The notes under the pieces: model-generated | What the model was told of the DNA's origin: nothing | Seen by the model: the letters and a program-made list of their open reading frames with translations, nothing else | The model's database searches: none | In this document: positions 54,417 to 62,727 of the stretch, one piece after another | How positions within the stretch are numbered: position 1 is the first letter of the stretch | How the letters are laid out: every line of letters starts with the position of its first letter | DNA from: Bradyrhizobium sp. KBS0727 | Lineage (GTDB): Bacteria > Pseudomonadota > Alphaproteobacteria > Rhizobiales > Xanthobacteraceae | Direction of reading: 5' to 3' | DNA: 64,000 nucleotides | NCBI RefSeq assembly: GCF_005937885.2 | Contig: NZ_CP042176.1 | Coordinates: 5,885,501 to 5,949,500, forward strand | Made by a program: the position numbers and the translations under genes

Positions 54417-55625
54417 CTACTGTTGTGCACCGATCAGCGAGCCAAATAGTTCCCACGCCTTGCCATTGAATCTCGCGAGTTGCATTTGCTTGATCGGCGA
54501 GAAGTCGGTGGCAGACGTGTTGAGCCGGACGCCGGGCAGCAGAAGTGGGATCTGGACGTCCTTCATGTTGCTTGCCTGTCGCATGACATTCTCGCGGGTA
54601 AGATCGCCGCCGGCCTGCTTGAGAACATGGACCAGAGAGGATCCGACCGCGTAAGCATACGCATTCAGGTATTCGATTTTACTTCCTTCGGGGAAATATT
54701 TGTCCATGAAGGCGCGCCATTCGTTTACTTCCGGGTCATTTACCCATTGCGGATCCGTCGGATCCTTCAGATATTGCGCCGTGATGATGCCGATCGAATT
54801 TTCCAGTCCCGCTGGCTCCAGGGACGACTTTACCGAGCTTGAGGTACTACCCACGATCTGAACTGGCTTCCAACCAACTTCGCGAGCCTTGCGTATCGCC
54901 TGCGCAACGTATTTCGGTGTGCCGCCGTTCAAGAAGACATTGGCACCGCTGCTTGCAAGCCGGACGACCTGGGAATCGACCGTGGGGTCGGTTGATAGAT
55001 AGGACACCTCGGCAACCATGATCGATTTGGCCCTTTCGCCGAGCGCATGCTTAAAACCGGCGATGTATTCCCTTCCCGCATCATCGTTTTGAGTAAGCGC
55101 GGCGACCTTCGGATCTGCGATATTCTCCAGAACGTAGCGGCCAAATATCGTTCCTTCGACGTAGTAGGAAGGCCACCACCCCATCGTCCATGGGAAGTTC
55201 TTGGGGTCGTCCCACTTGCTGTGACCGCTGCTCACGAACAAATGCGGGATTTTCCTGTCATTCACGTATTTGTGGATGGCAAGGTTTGTTGCGGTGCCGA
55301 TGGGCGCAAAGAGAAGGAAGACTTCGTCACTCTCGACGAGCCGACGAACCTGTTCGACGGTTTTTGGCGGGCTATAGGCGTCGTCAAGCGAGATGAAATT
55401 GATCTTTCGGCCCTTGATGCCGCCCTGGTCGTTGATCATCTTAAAATACGCGGAAAGGGTCCTGGCCACGGTGCCATAGGACGACGCCGGGCCGGAGTAG
55501 GGGCTGGTATTGCCGATCTTTATTTCCGTGTCTGTGACGCCGGGATCGTGGCCTTTTTGCGCGGCAGCCGGCGTTGCCAAGGCGAGCAAGGCCGCAAGCG
55601 CGAGCGCCGTGGTTTGACGTGTCAC
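54417..55625 (-). CDS. ABC transporter substrate-binding protein, HAAT family (aromatic type)
   Basis: The protein (402 aa from GTG 55625) has a signal peptide (QTTALALAALLALATPAAAQ) and the family pattern (DPGVTDTEIKIGNTSPYSGPASS, SPPKTVEQVRRLVESD). GGGGAGG stands five bases before the GTG. It is convergent with AraC, and operator C lies about 130 bp upstream. It probably imports the substrate of the luciferase-like monooxygenase set. Confidence 0.9.
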   Translation of the reverse strand: MTRQTTALALAALLALATPAAAQKGHDPGVTDTEIKIGNTSPYSGPASSYGTVARTLSAYFKMINDQGGIKGRKINFISLDDAYSPPKTVEQVRRLVESDEVFLLFAPIGTATNLAIHKYVNDRKIPHLFVSSGHSKWDDPKNFPWTMGWWPSYYVEGTIFGRYVLENIADPKVAALTQNDDAGREYIAGFKHALGERAKSIMVAEVSYLSTDPTVDSQVVRLASSGANVFLNGGTPKYVAQAIRKAREVGWKPVQIVGSTSSSVKSSLEPAGLENSIGIITAQYLKDPTDPQWVNDPEVNEWRAFMDKYFPEGSKIEYLNAYAYAVGSSLVHVLKQAGGDLTRENVMRQASNMKDVQIPLLLPGVRLNTSATDFSPIKQMQLARFNGKAWELFGSLIGAQQ

Positions 55626-56033
55626 CGCTTCCTCCCCGTGTTGGGGCCGGCCGACCATTCTCAGCGCCGATGGCGGGGAATGGGCTGTCGCCGGCACAGA
55701 TCGCAATTCTGCGGTCTATTCACAGGCCGGATGATAGTCAGCCCAAGGACGCCGGCTCTGACATTCCGCGCCAAATATTAGACAAATGGCGCCAATGGTA
55801 CGCTCATATCGGAGCCTTTCATTGACGTCCGACCCGGTTGCTCGGCTAAGTGACATCCCATGGAGCATGCTCAGATTTCCCATGACCACTGTGTTTCCGA
55901 AGCCGACTGGCGAGACGATCGGTGCGTTCTTCGGCCCTACCATGACCCTCAAGGGCGGAGCGACGGACAGGATCAAGGCCAAGATAGCCAGCTTGATCCG
56001 CGTACGGGCGATCGATGTTGCGATAAAGCTGTT
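55626..56033. other. Upstream region of binding-protein gene; no clear gene
   Basis: The stretch separates the binding-protein start from the end of the dehydrogenase gene, both leftward. Operator C occupies 55757-55797. Open frames on both strands at 55716-56097 overlap one another and show no motif that I recognise. Confidence 0.45.
55757..55797. promoter_or_regulatory. AraC-type direct-repeat operator C
   Basis: GCGCCA at 55768 and 55789 again lie 21 bp apart, with TGACA before the first copy, as in operators A and B. Outside the half-sites the sequence is less similar. It precedes the binding-protein gene that ends at 54417. Confidence 0.68.
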
Positions 56034-56909
56034 TCAGCGTCTGAGAAAATTGATGATGCCCGAGAAATCCTCGGCATGGTTGCCTGCGGCAACGTAGTCG
56101 GCATAGAGACTGGCCGCCCGCGCAGCGACCGGCGTTACTGCACCGGCGCTTGCTGCGGCAGCCTGCGACAGCTGCATGTCCTTCGACATCAACGCCGCGG
56201 TGAAGCCTGGCTTGAAGCCATTATTCGCCGCACTGGTCGGCACGACCCCCGGAACGGGACAAGCGCTGGCTAGAACCCGGCTCGCCCCCGACGAGGTCGA
56301 GACGACATCGAACATAGCCTGATGGGAGAGGCCGAGCTTTTCCGCCAGCACAAAGGCTTCAGCGACAACGATCATGTTCACGCCGAGAATCATATTGTTG
56401 CAGATTTTGGCGGCTTGTCCGGCGCCCCATCCGCCACATGGTATGACCTTCTGGCCCATTTTCGCGAGCACGGGCGCAGCCAACGCGAGCGCATCATCAT
56501 CGGCGCCGCACATGAACGTTAATGTGCCGTCTGCGGCTCCCTTTGTTCCGCCGGATACCGGAGCGTCCACGCTGATCAGTCCGGCGTCCGATGCCAATGC
56601 GTGGGCGGCACGCGCGCTATCGACGTCGATCGTCGAACACTCGATCAGCAGCGAGCCCCTTTTGATCGTTGGCACAAGGTCGGTCAGCAAGGCGATAACA
56701 TGCTTGCCGGTCGGGAGCATTGTGATTGTGACGTCGGCGCCGCTAACGGCGTGCTGCGCCGATGTCGCAATCCTTATTCCGTCCTTCGCTGCAGTCTCGC
56801 GCGCGTCCGGAATGAGGTCGAATCCCGTAACATCGTATCCCGCCTTGACCAGATTGGCGGCCATCGGACCACCCATTCTGCCGAGACCGATAAATGCAAC
56901 CTTTTCCAT
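56034..56909 (-). CDS. 3-hydroxyisobutyrate dehydrogenase-family oxidoreductase
   Basis: The product (291 aa from ATG 56909) has the N-terminal NAD(P) motif VAFIGLGRMGGPMAANL, the substrate loop DAPVSGGTKGAADGTL and the catalytic lysine in GAGQAAKICNNM. These match beta-hydroxyacid dehydrogenases. GGGAG lies eight bases upstream of the chosen ATG. It is divergent from IclR and could oxidise a branched or aromatic beta-hydroxy acid. Confidence 0.9.
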   Translation of the reverse strand: MEKVAFIGLGRMGGPMAANLVKAGYDVTGFDLIPDARETAAKDGIRIATSAQHAVSGADVTITMLPTGKHVIALLTDLVPTIKRGSLLIECSTIDVDSARAAHALASDAGLISVDAPVSGGTKGAADGTLTFMCGADDDALALAAPVLAKMGQKVIPCGGWGAGQAAKICNNMILGVNMIVVAEAFVLAEKLGLSHQAMFDVVSTSSGASRVLASACPVPGVVPTSAANNGFKPGFTAALMSKDMQLSQAAAASAGAVTPVAARAASLYADYVAAGNHAEDFSGIINFLRR

Positions 56910-57156
56910 TTCTCGTGCTCCCGCCGCGGCATCCGCCCGCATGGACTTGCACCGTTTAATGTATCAGAGCGAGGAAACGCGCAAGTGAAGATCTGCATCG
57001 CGCCCTCGACGTGAGGTGGGACGGCTTGGGCCGCGCAACAAGATCGAGCATCATCGTCGGTGCTGCTATGCGGCCGGCGCGCGCTTGCAACCTGTCAAAG
57101 TCAAGTAGCCATGCGACCGGTCGGATACACAGAGTAACTCTACTTCGACATTCCAA

Positions 57157-57987
57157 TTGTGCGATTACTTACGGATGAAAGAAATGGCCGCAAGAACAGA
57201 TGTCATTAAGAGCGCGGGCCGGATTTTCGACGTGCTGGAATATTTCGACACCGTCGAACGAGCCGTTGGACTCACCGAACTGGTCGAGCGATTTAGGTTT
57301 CCGCAGTCGAGTGCGGCAGCGATTCTGAAGAGCCTCGTTGTCCTGGGCTATCTCTATCATGATCGTGCAACGCGAACCTATCTACCAACGGCCCGACTGG
57401 CCCACCTCGGTACTTGGGCGAGCACGCTTCTCATCGACCGGGACGAGGTCATTCAACTCGTTACTCACCTCAGTCGGGCGGTCGAGGAAACCGTCGTGCT
57501 CGGCGTTCAGAATGACCTTATGGCGCAGTATATCTACGTCCAATTGGCCGCGCGATCGGTGGTGTACTACAACAAGCCCGGCGGACTTCGGGCGATGTGC
57601 AGTTCAGGCGTGGGCTGGGCACTTTTGTCGACGCTCAACGATGAGGCTGTGCGACGTTTGATCATTCGTCACAATGCCGCTGAAGAGAATCGTACGCTTC
57701 GCCTGGACCCGAACCAGTTATTGAGCACAATCGCCGACGCACGCCGTACGGGATACGCCTTCTCGCGAGGAGCCGTTTCGCCCGGCGTTGGAATGATCGC
57801 GATGCCGCTTCCGGGTGATCGGAGGAGTCGAACTTTGGCTATCGGCGTCGGCGGCCCGCTCCAACGGCTGGAAGAGCAGAAGACCAGTATAGTCCGCGAG
57901 ATGCGTTCCGCCATTAAGACGTATATCTCGTCGTCTCCTGAGCCGACCAGCGCGAGGTTGCGACGACCGAAGGGGGCTTCGACCTAG
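57157..57987 (+). CDS. IclR-family transcriptional regulator
   Basis: The 276-residue protein has the IclR winged helix (SAGRIFDVLEYFDTVERAVG, FRFPQSSAAAILKSLVVLGY) and a GAF-like effector domain (GLRAMCSSGVGWALL, ISRGAVSPGVG-type segment near the C-terminus). An ATG at 57175 is an alternative to the GTG at 57157. The palindromes at 58039, 58072 and 61711 are likely binding sites. Many IclR proteins in this group sense aromatic acids. Confidence 0.9.
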   Translation: MCDYLRMKEMAARTDVIKSAGRIFDVLEYFDTVERAVGLTELVERFRFPQSSAAAILKSLVVLGYLYHDRATRTYLPTARLAHLGTWASTLLIDRDEVIQLVTHLSRAVEETVVLGVQNDLMAQYIYVQLAARSVVYYNKPGGLRAMCSSGVGWALLSTLNDEAVRRLIIRHNAAEENRTLRLDPNQLLSTIADARRTGYAFSRGAVSPGVGMIAMPLPGDRRSRTLAIGVGGPLQRLEEQKTSIVREMRSAIKTYISSSPEPTSARLRRPKGAST

Positions 57988-58038
57988 TCGCCTTATGGGG
58001 ACGGTCGTGAACCAGTTGCGCCGACCCGCCGCGAATAG

Positions 58039-58056
58039 ATTCCATTGTGCTGGAAT
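58039..58056. promoter_or_regulatory. Palindrome ATTCCA-N6-TGGAAT, probable IclR site 1
   Basis: Perfect 6-bp arms with a 6-base centre, 50 bp after the IclR stop and 250 bp before the binding-protein ATG. A related palindrome begins 34 bp downstream, and a third lies at 61711. Confidence 0.6.
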
Positions 58057-58071
58057 TTGTCCAAGCCGGCA

Positions 58072-58091
58072 TCTTCCATCTAATTGGAAGA
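58072..58091. promoter_or_regulatory. Palindrome TCTTCCA-N6-TGGAAGA, probable IclR site 2
   Basis: Perfect 7-bp arms with a 6-base centre, sharing the TTCCA-N6-TGGAA core with site 1 and with 61711. Paired sites upstream of one gene suggest cooperative binding by IclR tetramers. Confidence 0.6.
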
Positions 58092-58309
58092 CCGATGAAC
58101 CGCCGTTCCCTTGGTTGACCCAAGATTCTGCTAGTCATAGGTTGATTGTCGAAAGACGATTGGTGCGACCATTCATTCTTGCGCAGCCGATGTTGAACGG
58201 GCTTAGAAAGAGCATTTCCTCCTCTATCGAACTGCCCGCTATGGGCCCGGCAGAGAGGAGAGCGCTCTCCAAGAGGTCCCTTAGCAGTCGTATTCTACGG
58301 AGTTCCGTG

Positions 58310-59485
58310 ATGCCGACTTTCCGTTCGCTCGTACTAAGCGCGTTTTCGCTATTGCTCCTATCGGCGGGTGTTGCCGCCGAACCAATCGTTTTTGGCCAGA
58401 CGATGCCGTACAGCGGTCCAGCATCTGCGTGGAGCACTGTAGGAAAAGTAGAAGCCGCCTACTTCAAAATGATCAACGAAACCGGAGGCGTCAACGGACG
58501 CCAGCTTCAGCTGCTGTCCCTTGATGATGCCTATACACCGTCGAAAACGGTAGAACAGACTCGAAGGCTCGTAGAGGCGGACAACGTGTTGTTCATGTTC
58601 GGATCATTAGGGGCCACCAACCAGGCGGCCGTACAGAAGTACCTCAATTCCCGGAAAGTCCCCCAACTTTTTATCGTTTCGGGAGGCGACCGATGGAATG
58701 ATCCGGAGAACTTCCCTTGGACCGTGCAGTTGCAGATACCGTTCAGGACCGAGGCCCTGTTGTACGCAAAGTACATCCAGCAGAATCACCCGAACGCGAC
58801 GATCGCCGTCCTCTACCAGAACGACGACTTTGGAAAGGACTATGTGAAGGGACTGGAGGCAGGGCTTGGCGCGGCAGCGGAACGCATGATCGTGGCCCGC
58901 GCGTCCTATGAACCGACGAGCCCCACGGTCGATTCACAAGTCGCTACCCTTGCGTCGTCGAAGGCGACCGTTTTCTTCAACGCGACCTCGCCCAAATTCG
59001 CAGCGCAAGCGATCAGGAAGACGGCAGAACTCAACTGGAAAACGACGCAGATCTTGATCAGCACGTCCGCCTCCATCCAGACCGTCCTGGAGCCTGCCGG
59101 CTTGAACCATTCGGTCGGCATCATATCCAGCACTTTCCGGAAGGACGTATCGGATCCTCAGTGGGCGAGCGATGCCAGCGTGAAGAAGTACCTCGGTTTC
59201 ATGAACAAATATATGTCCGGCGCCAGCGCAGCCGACGCTGACAATGTGTACGGCTATCTTGCAGCTCAAACACTCGTTCATGTTCTACAAAAGTGCGGCC
59301 AGGACCTCAGCCGCGAAAATGTGATGAAGCAGGCGACGTCCATCTCCAACCTGGAGCTGGACATCTTGCTGCCAGGTATCAGACTCAACAACACCGCGGA
59401 CAACTATCCCCCGATACGGCAACTGAGAACGATGCGGTTCAACGGCACGAGCTGGGAATTGTTCGGAGAAGTGCTTGCGGAATAG
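58310..59485 (+). CDS. ABC transporter substrate-binding protein, HAAT family (aromatic type)
   Basis: The product (391 aa from ATG 58310) has a signal peptide (TFRSLVLSAFSLLLLSAGVAA) followed directly by EPIVFGQTMPYSGPASAW; the usual QKKYD...TDTEI segment is shortened. The rest (TPSKTVEQTRRLVEAD, FPWTVQLQIPF, YQNDDFGKDYVKG) matches the paralogues at 9077, 34117 and 54417. GGAG lies seven bases before the ATG. IclR probably controls it through the palindromes upstream. Confidence 0.9.
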   Translation: MPTFRSLVLSAFSLLLLSAGVAAEPIVFGQTMPYSGPASAWSTVGKVEAAYFKMINETGGVNGRQLQLLSLDDAYTPSKTVEQTRRLVEADNVLFMFGSLGATNQAAVQKYLNSRKVPQLFIVSGGDRWNDPENFPWTVQLQIPFRTEALLYAKYIQQNHPNATIAVLYQNDDFGKDYVKGLEAGLGAAAERMIVARASYEPTSPTVDSQVATLASSKATVFFNATSPKFAAQAIRKTAELNWKTTQILISTSASIQTVLEPAGLNHSVGIISSTFRKDVSDPQWASDASVKKYLGFMNKYMSGASAADADNVYGYLAAQTLVHVLQKCGQDLSRENVMKQATSISNLELDILLPGIRLNNTADNYPPIRQLRTMRFNGTSWELFGEVLAE

Positions 59486-59495
59486 CTGCAGGAGC

Positions 59496-59561
59496 ATCGC
59501 CGACGGCCGGAGACGATCGAAGGGGATTTACAAGCTGGCGGGTGGGCGACTCGACCGCTAG
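59496..59561 (+). pseudogene. C-terminal remnant of a thioesterase
   Basis: One frame reads IADGRRRSKGIYKLAGGRLDR then stop, matching the usual C-terminal pattern of PaaI-type thioesterases (ADG, a few residues, then G-x-Y-K-L). It begins only 11 bases after the binding-protein stop, and no earlier part of the gene remains. It occupies the position expected for the thioesterase in the mirrored module. Confidence 0.4.
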
Positions 59562-59601
59562 ACGTTGCAGCGAAGTCGAGTTGAGCGGACCTTGGATTTC
59601 T

Positions 59602-60380
59602 CTATGACGTACGGATTACACCGGCGGCCACGAGCTCATCGAGGTCGCGATCGCTGAATTGCAGATCTCGCAGCACCTCACGGCTGTGCTGACGAGCTTT
59701 GGAGAAGGCACCTTCTCCAGCGCGTCCACTTCGTGGATGCGGATCGGACTGTCCGGCACTACGATTCGACCGAACTGGGGATGGACTATCCAGGATAGGC
59801 ATCCCTCTCTCATGCATGTGAGGATCGTTCGTGACCTCAACGAGATCGCGGACTTCAGCATTCGGAACCTTGTGTGCCCGAAAATCTTGGACGCCTCGGC
59901 GCGTGTGCGTTGCGAGGTCCAATCTCCGATCAAGCGATCGGTCGCCTCGATATTCCGGACCCGCGCTTCATTGGACTTGAACTGCGGATCGACGATCGGG
60001 TCACTTCTTTGTATCGCCTCAAGAAGATTGAGCCAAGGCGCGAGTTTATTTTTCGGCGAGCCGACCATCCGACATCCAACACGCCTGGAGCGTAGTTTCA
60101 CCAGCAGCACGTCCGCGCCTGCCACATGTTTCTTTAGGATGTCGAGACCGGGATCGCTTTTGAGACTGAGCGCTATCGCCTGTTTGTTGGAGCATCGCGA
60201 ACGGTACTGCCGAGCCTTTGCTGATCGCTTCGCGTAGCCTGATCGGCTCGCCATCGATCGGTTCGACCTTGATCACGCTCGCGCCTACCCGCGCTATCAG
60301 AAACGTGGCGCATACCCCTGATAGACTTGTCCGAGATCGATGACGGTGACGCCATCCAGTGGTAGGTTCCTACGACTCAT
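59602..60380 (-). pseudogene. Decayed CaiB/BaiF (family III) CoA-transferase
   Basis: Pieces of one CoA-transferase occur in order but in different reverse frames. The start is MSRRNLPLDGVTVIDLGQVYQ at 60380, then IKVEPIDGEPIRLRE, QAIALSLKSDPGLDILKK and ADVLLVKL. The C-terminal half then follows with RNIEATDRL, AEVRDLVEVTNDPHMHERGM, FGRIVVPDSPIRIHEVD and REVLRDLQFSDRDLDELVAAGVI. The whole spans about 780 bp where an intact gene needs about 1,200, so there are several frameshifts and a large internal deletion. It lies 42 bp after the Fe alcohol dehydrogenase stop and was probably the next gene of that operon. Confidence 0.8.
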
Positions 60381-60421
60381 CCGACGCTCCTTCTTCCGAG
60401 TCGCAAAGCCATTCCGCCGAC

Positions 60422-61633
60422 TTACCCGGATGCCGCTTCCAGCAGGGCGCGAACGTCTTCCGGCCCCGAGATCAGCCGCGGATTGGTTCGCGCCCATGGG
60501 TCATCCATTGTCAGGCGAGCGAGGCGATCAAATTGATCGCGATGCACTCCTACGTCCTTGAGTGTATTAGGTAAGCCAAGTTCATGTATCAGTTCCGCTA
60601 CTAGTTCAGCCGCAGGGCGCGTCGTATCGCCCAGCGCCGTGCTGACATGCTTCTGACGATCCGGATTGACTGCGGCGTTCCATCTTAGAACGTGCGGCAG
60701 CATTACGCATGATGTCAGGCCGTGCGCTACTCCCGCCGATCCTCCGAGAATATGACCAATCGCATGGCTCGCTCCCTTGTTAACGCCGCCTTGAGACCCG
60801 ATCAGAGAGAGCCAGACACCCACCATGCTCTGCAACCTCGCGTCGAGGTCTAACGGATCGCGCATGGTCTGCCTGAGACTTTCGGAGAGTAACTTCAACG
60901 CGTGGATCGACGCTGCATCCGAAAGCGGCTGGCCGCTTACCGAACAAATGTCCTCCACGGCGTGGTCCACCGCTCTGATTCCGGTCGAGAGCCAAAGCTG
61001 CTCGGGCGTATGCGTCGTGATCGCGGGGTCCAGGATGACCGACAAAGGAATCATCTCGGGATGGCCATACCCCTCCTTGATACCTTGGTCCAAATCCGAT
61101 CCGCCGGCATAAGCTGTAAATTCCGCGCCGGACAGGGTTGTCGGTATTGCTATCATTCGTAAGCGGAGCGGCACTGCCTCGGTCGGTTCGGCACGCTTTC
61201 TCTTGAATCGTGCGAGATCGTTTGGGCCGGAGGCGTTCAACGCCGCCGCCAACTGCATGATTTTTACACCGTCGATTACGGACCCTCCGCCGATTGCAAC
61301 AAGAATATCCGCATCGCGAAGCTTCACCGCCTGCAATAGTACAAAAACGTCGTTCAGGGGCGTATGGGCACGTATCCCATGCTCCAGTCCGACAAGCTTA
61401 GCACCCAATGTGCGGGAAAGGTCCGCGTTCAGCGACGTCGAGCGTAATAGAGTGGAACTGGCGACGACAAAAACGCGTCGCGCGCCGAGCCGATCCACCT
61501 CTGCGTTCAGCTTCGCCGCCCAAGGCAGGCCATAGTGAACAATATCCGTACGCGGGTAGGAGTAAGAGCCTCTCCGGACCGGATGCTCGATTGATCCAAC
61601 CGACGCAGTCGGCCTCGGCTTGGTATCGGCCAT
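60422..61633 (-). CDS. Iron-containing alcohol dehydrogenase/maleylacetate reductase, copy 2
   Basis: The 403-residue protein has AIGGGSVIDGVKIM, IPTTLSGAEFTAYAGG, TGIRAVDHAVEDICS and the metal-binding ASHAIGHILGGSAGVAHGLTS. It is clearly related to copy 1 at 49253 but diverged. It faces away from MBL copy 2; a palindromic region at 61694-61728 lies between them. A family III CoA-transferase once followed it (59602-60380). Substrate is unknown. Confidence 0.88.
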   Translation of the reverse strand: MADTKPRPTASVGSIEHPVRRGSYSYPRTDIVHYGLPWAAKLNAEVDRLGARRVFVVASSTLLRSTSLNADLSRTLGAKLVGLEHGIRAHTPLNDVFVLLQAVKLRDADILVAIGGGSVIDGVKIMQLAAALNASGPNDLARFKRKRAEPTEAVPLRLRMIAIPTTLSGAEFTAYAGGSDLDQGIKEGYGHPEMIPLSVILDPAITTHTPEQLWLSTGIRAVDHAVEDICSVSGQPLSDAASIHALKLLSESLRQTMRDPLDLDARLQSMVGVWLSLIGSQGGVNKGASHAIGHILGGSAGVAHGLTSCVMLPHVLRWNAAVNPDRQKHVSTALGDTTRPAAELVAELIHELGLPNTLKDVGVHRDQFDRLARLTMDDPWARTNPRLISGPEDVRALLEAASG

Positions 61634-61693
61634 CGACGCTTTCCTCGCTGTTATGTTCGAGGCAAGTCAGATACACGCAAGGGTGACAGCTTA

Positions 61694-61728
61694 ATATGGA
61701 AGCTTGGCGACTTCCATATACATGGAAA
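61694..61728. promoter_or_regulatory. Overlapping palindromes, probable IclR site 3
   Basis: Two symmetric elements share an arm: ATATGGAAG-N8-CTTCCATAT (61694-61719, perfect 9-bp arms) and TTCCA-N6-TGGAA (61712-61727). The second is the same motif as at 58039 and 58072. It lies between Fe alcohol dehydrogenase 2 and MBL 2, which are divergent, and could control both. Confidence 0.6.
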
Positions 61729-61854
61729 TCTGAGATCTGTTGCATATACCGATTGATTTTTGCGCCTGTCTGTCCGCTTCTTCAATCGACGCTAGCGCTG
61801 CAACTTACGGGCTGCGCATCCAGCGCGTCAGAATGCGTCCCGGAGCGGGTATAG

Positions 61855-62727
61855 ATGGAACGGGCCTGGTACGATATCGGCGACGTCAAAATTACGCGCA
61901 TCGACGAACTTCGTCTTACGATCGATCCAAAATCCCTGTTCCGGTCGTGGGACCGTGGAAGTGTCGCGCATTGCCTACCGGCGATGACACCGCATCTGAT
62001 AACCGACACCGAGCAACTCCGAAGCAGCGTGCATGTATGGCTTGCGAAAACTCCTCATGGCGCCGTTCTCATCGATGCAGGAGTCGGCAACGGGAAACAA
62101 CGCCCAGCCTTTCCGCCGTTTCACATGCTGGAGACACAGTTCCTTGCAAATTTGGTCGCCGCGGGCGTCGAACCTGCTGACGTGCGACACGTCTTGATAA
62201 CACATGTCCACACCGATCACGTGGGCTGGAATACCATCCTGGTTGGCGACACCTGGCAGCCGACCTTTCCCAACGCGAAGTACTATATTCCGAAGGCGGG
62301 TTGCGACTTTTTCTCCGGCCTTGAGGGCTCCGCGCGTCCGAACGCGGACATGTTTCGAGACAGCGTAGTACCCGTGCTGAAGAGCGGTCAGGCTGAACTC
62401 GTCCCGTCGGATGGTCGGGACGTTTTAGGCATGTTCCAGTATCATCCGACCGCAGGCCACAGCATCGATCACATGTCGATAGCGCTGCGGTCTAGGGGAG
62501 ATACGGGCTTCTTCGCCGGCGATGTAATGCATCATCCGATCCAGTTTCATAAACCGGAATGGAGTTCGGTTTATTGCGCCTCCCACGAAGCGGCTGAACT
62601 GTCCCGACGGTGGGCGATGGATTATTGCCTGAAGAACGACGCCACTTTCTTCAGCTCTCATTTCACTTCCAGTTCGGTTTGCAAGCTCAAACGGTCGGAC
62701 GATGCCGTCAGTTTTGAATTCGTATGA
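61855..62727 (+). CDS. MBL-fold metallo-hydrolase, copy 2
   Basis: The 290-residue paralogue of the protein at 47837 keeps the ITHVHTDHVGW metal motif, FAGDVMHHP and the C-terminal SFEFV ending. By hand count roughly 87% of residues are identical. Nucleotide similarity begins a few bases before the start codon (TATAGATGGAACGGG in both), so the duplication included little upstream DNA. Different neighbours suggest that the copies serve different regulons. Confidence 0.88.
   Translation: MERAWYDIGDVKITRIDELRLTIDPKSLFRSWDRGSVAHCLPAMTPHLITDTEQLRSSVHVWLAKTPHGAVLIDAGVGNGKQRPAFPPFHMLETQFLANLVAAGVEPADVRHVLITHVHTDHVGWNTILVGDTWQPTFPNAKYYIPKAGCDFFSGLEGSARPNADMFRDSVVPVLKSGQAELVPSDGRDVLGMFQYHPTAGHSIDHMSIALRSRGDTGFFAGDVMHHPIQFHKPEWSSVYCASHEAAELSRRWAMDYCLKNDATFFSSHFTSSSVCKLKRSDDAVSFEFV

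Larger units (their letters stand above)
57988..58309. other. Promoter region of binding-protein gene, two palindromes
   Basis: The gap between IclR and the binding-protein gene contains two TTCCA-N6-TGGAA palindromes (58039 and 58072) and a GGAG site before the ATG at 58310. The frame upstream of 58310 is open to 57995, but the signal peptide at 58310 marks the true start. Confidence 0.5.

Noticed and set aside
55716..56097. Overlapping open frames on both strands downstream of the HIBADH-type gene
   Set aside because: Neither has recognisable motifs, and operator C lies inside the left part; treated as intergenic.
57157..57165. GTGCGATTA at the IclR start as a further TetR-site copy
   Set aside because: Only one half of the palindrome is present; the other arm is missing, so it is probably coincidence.
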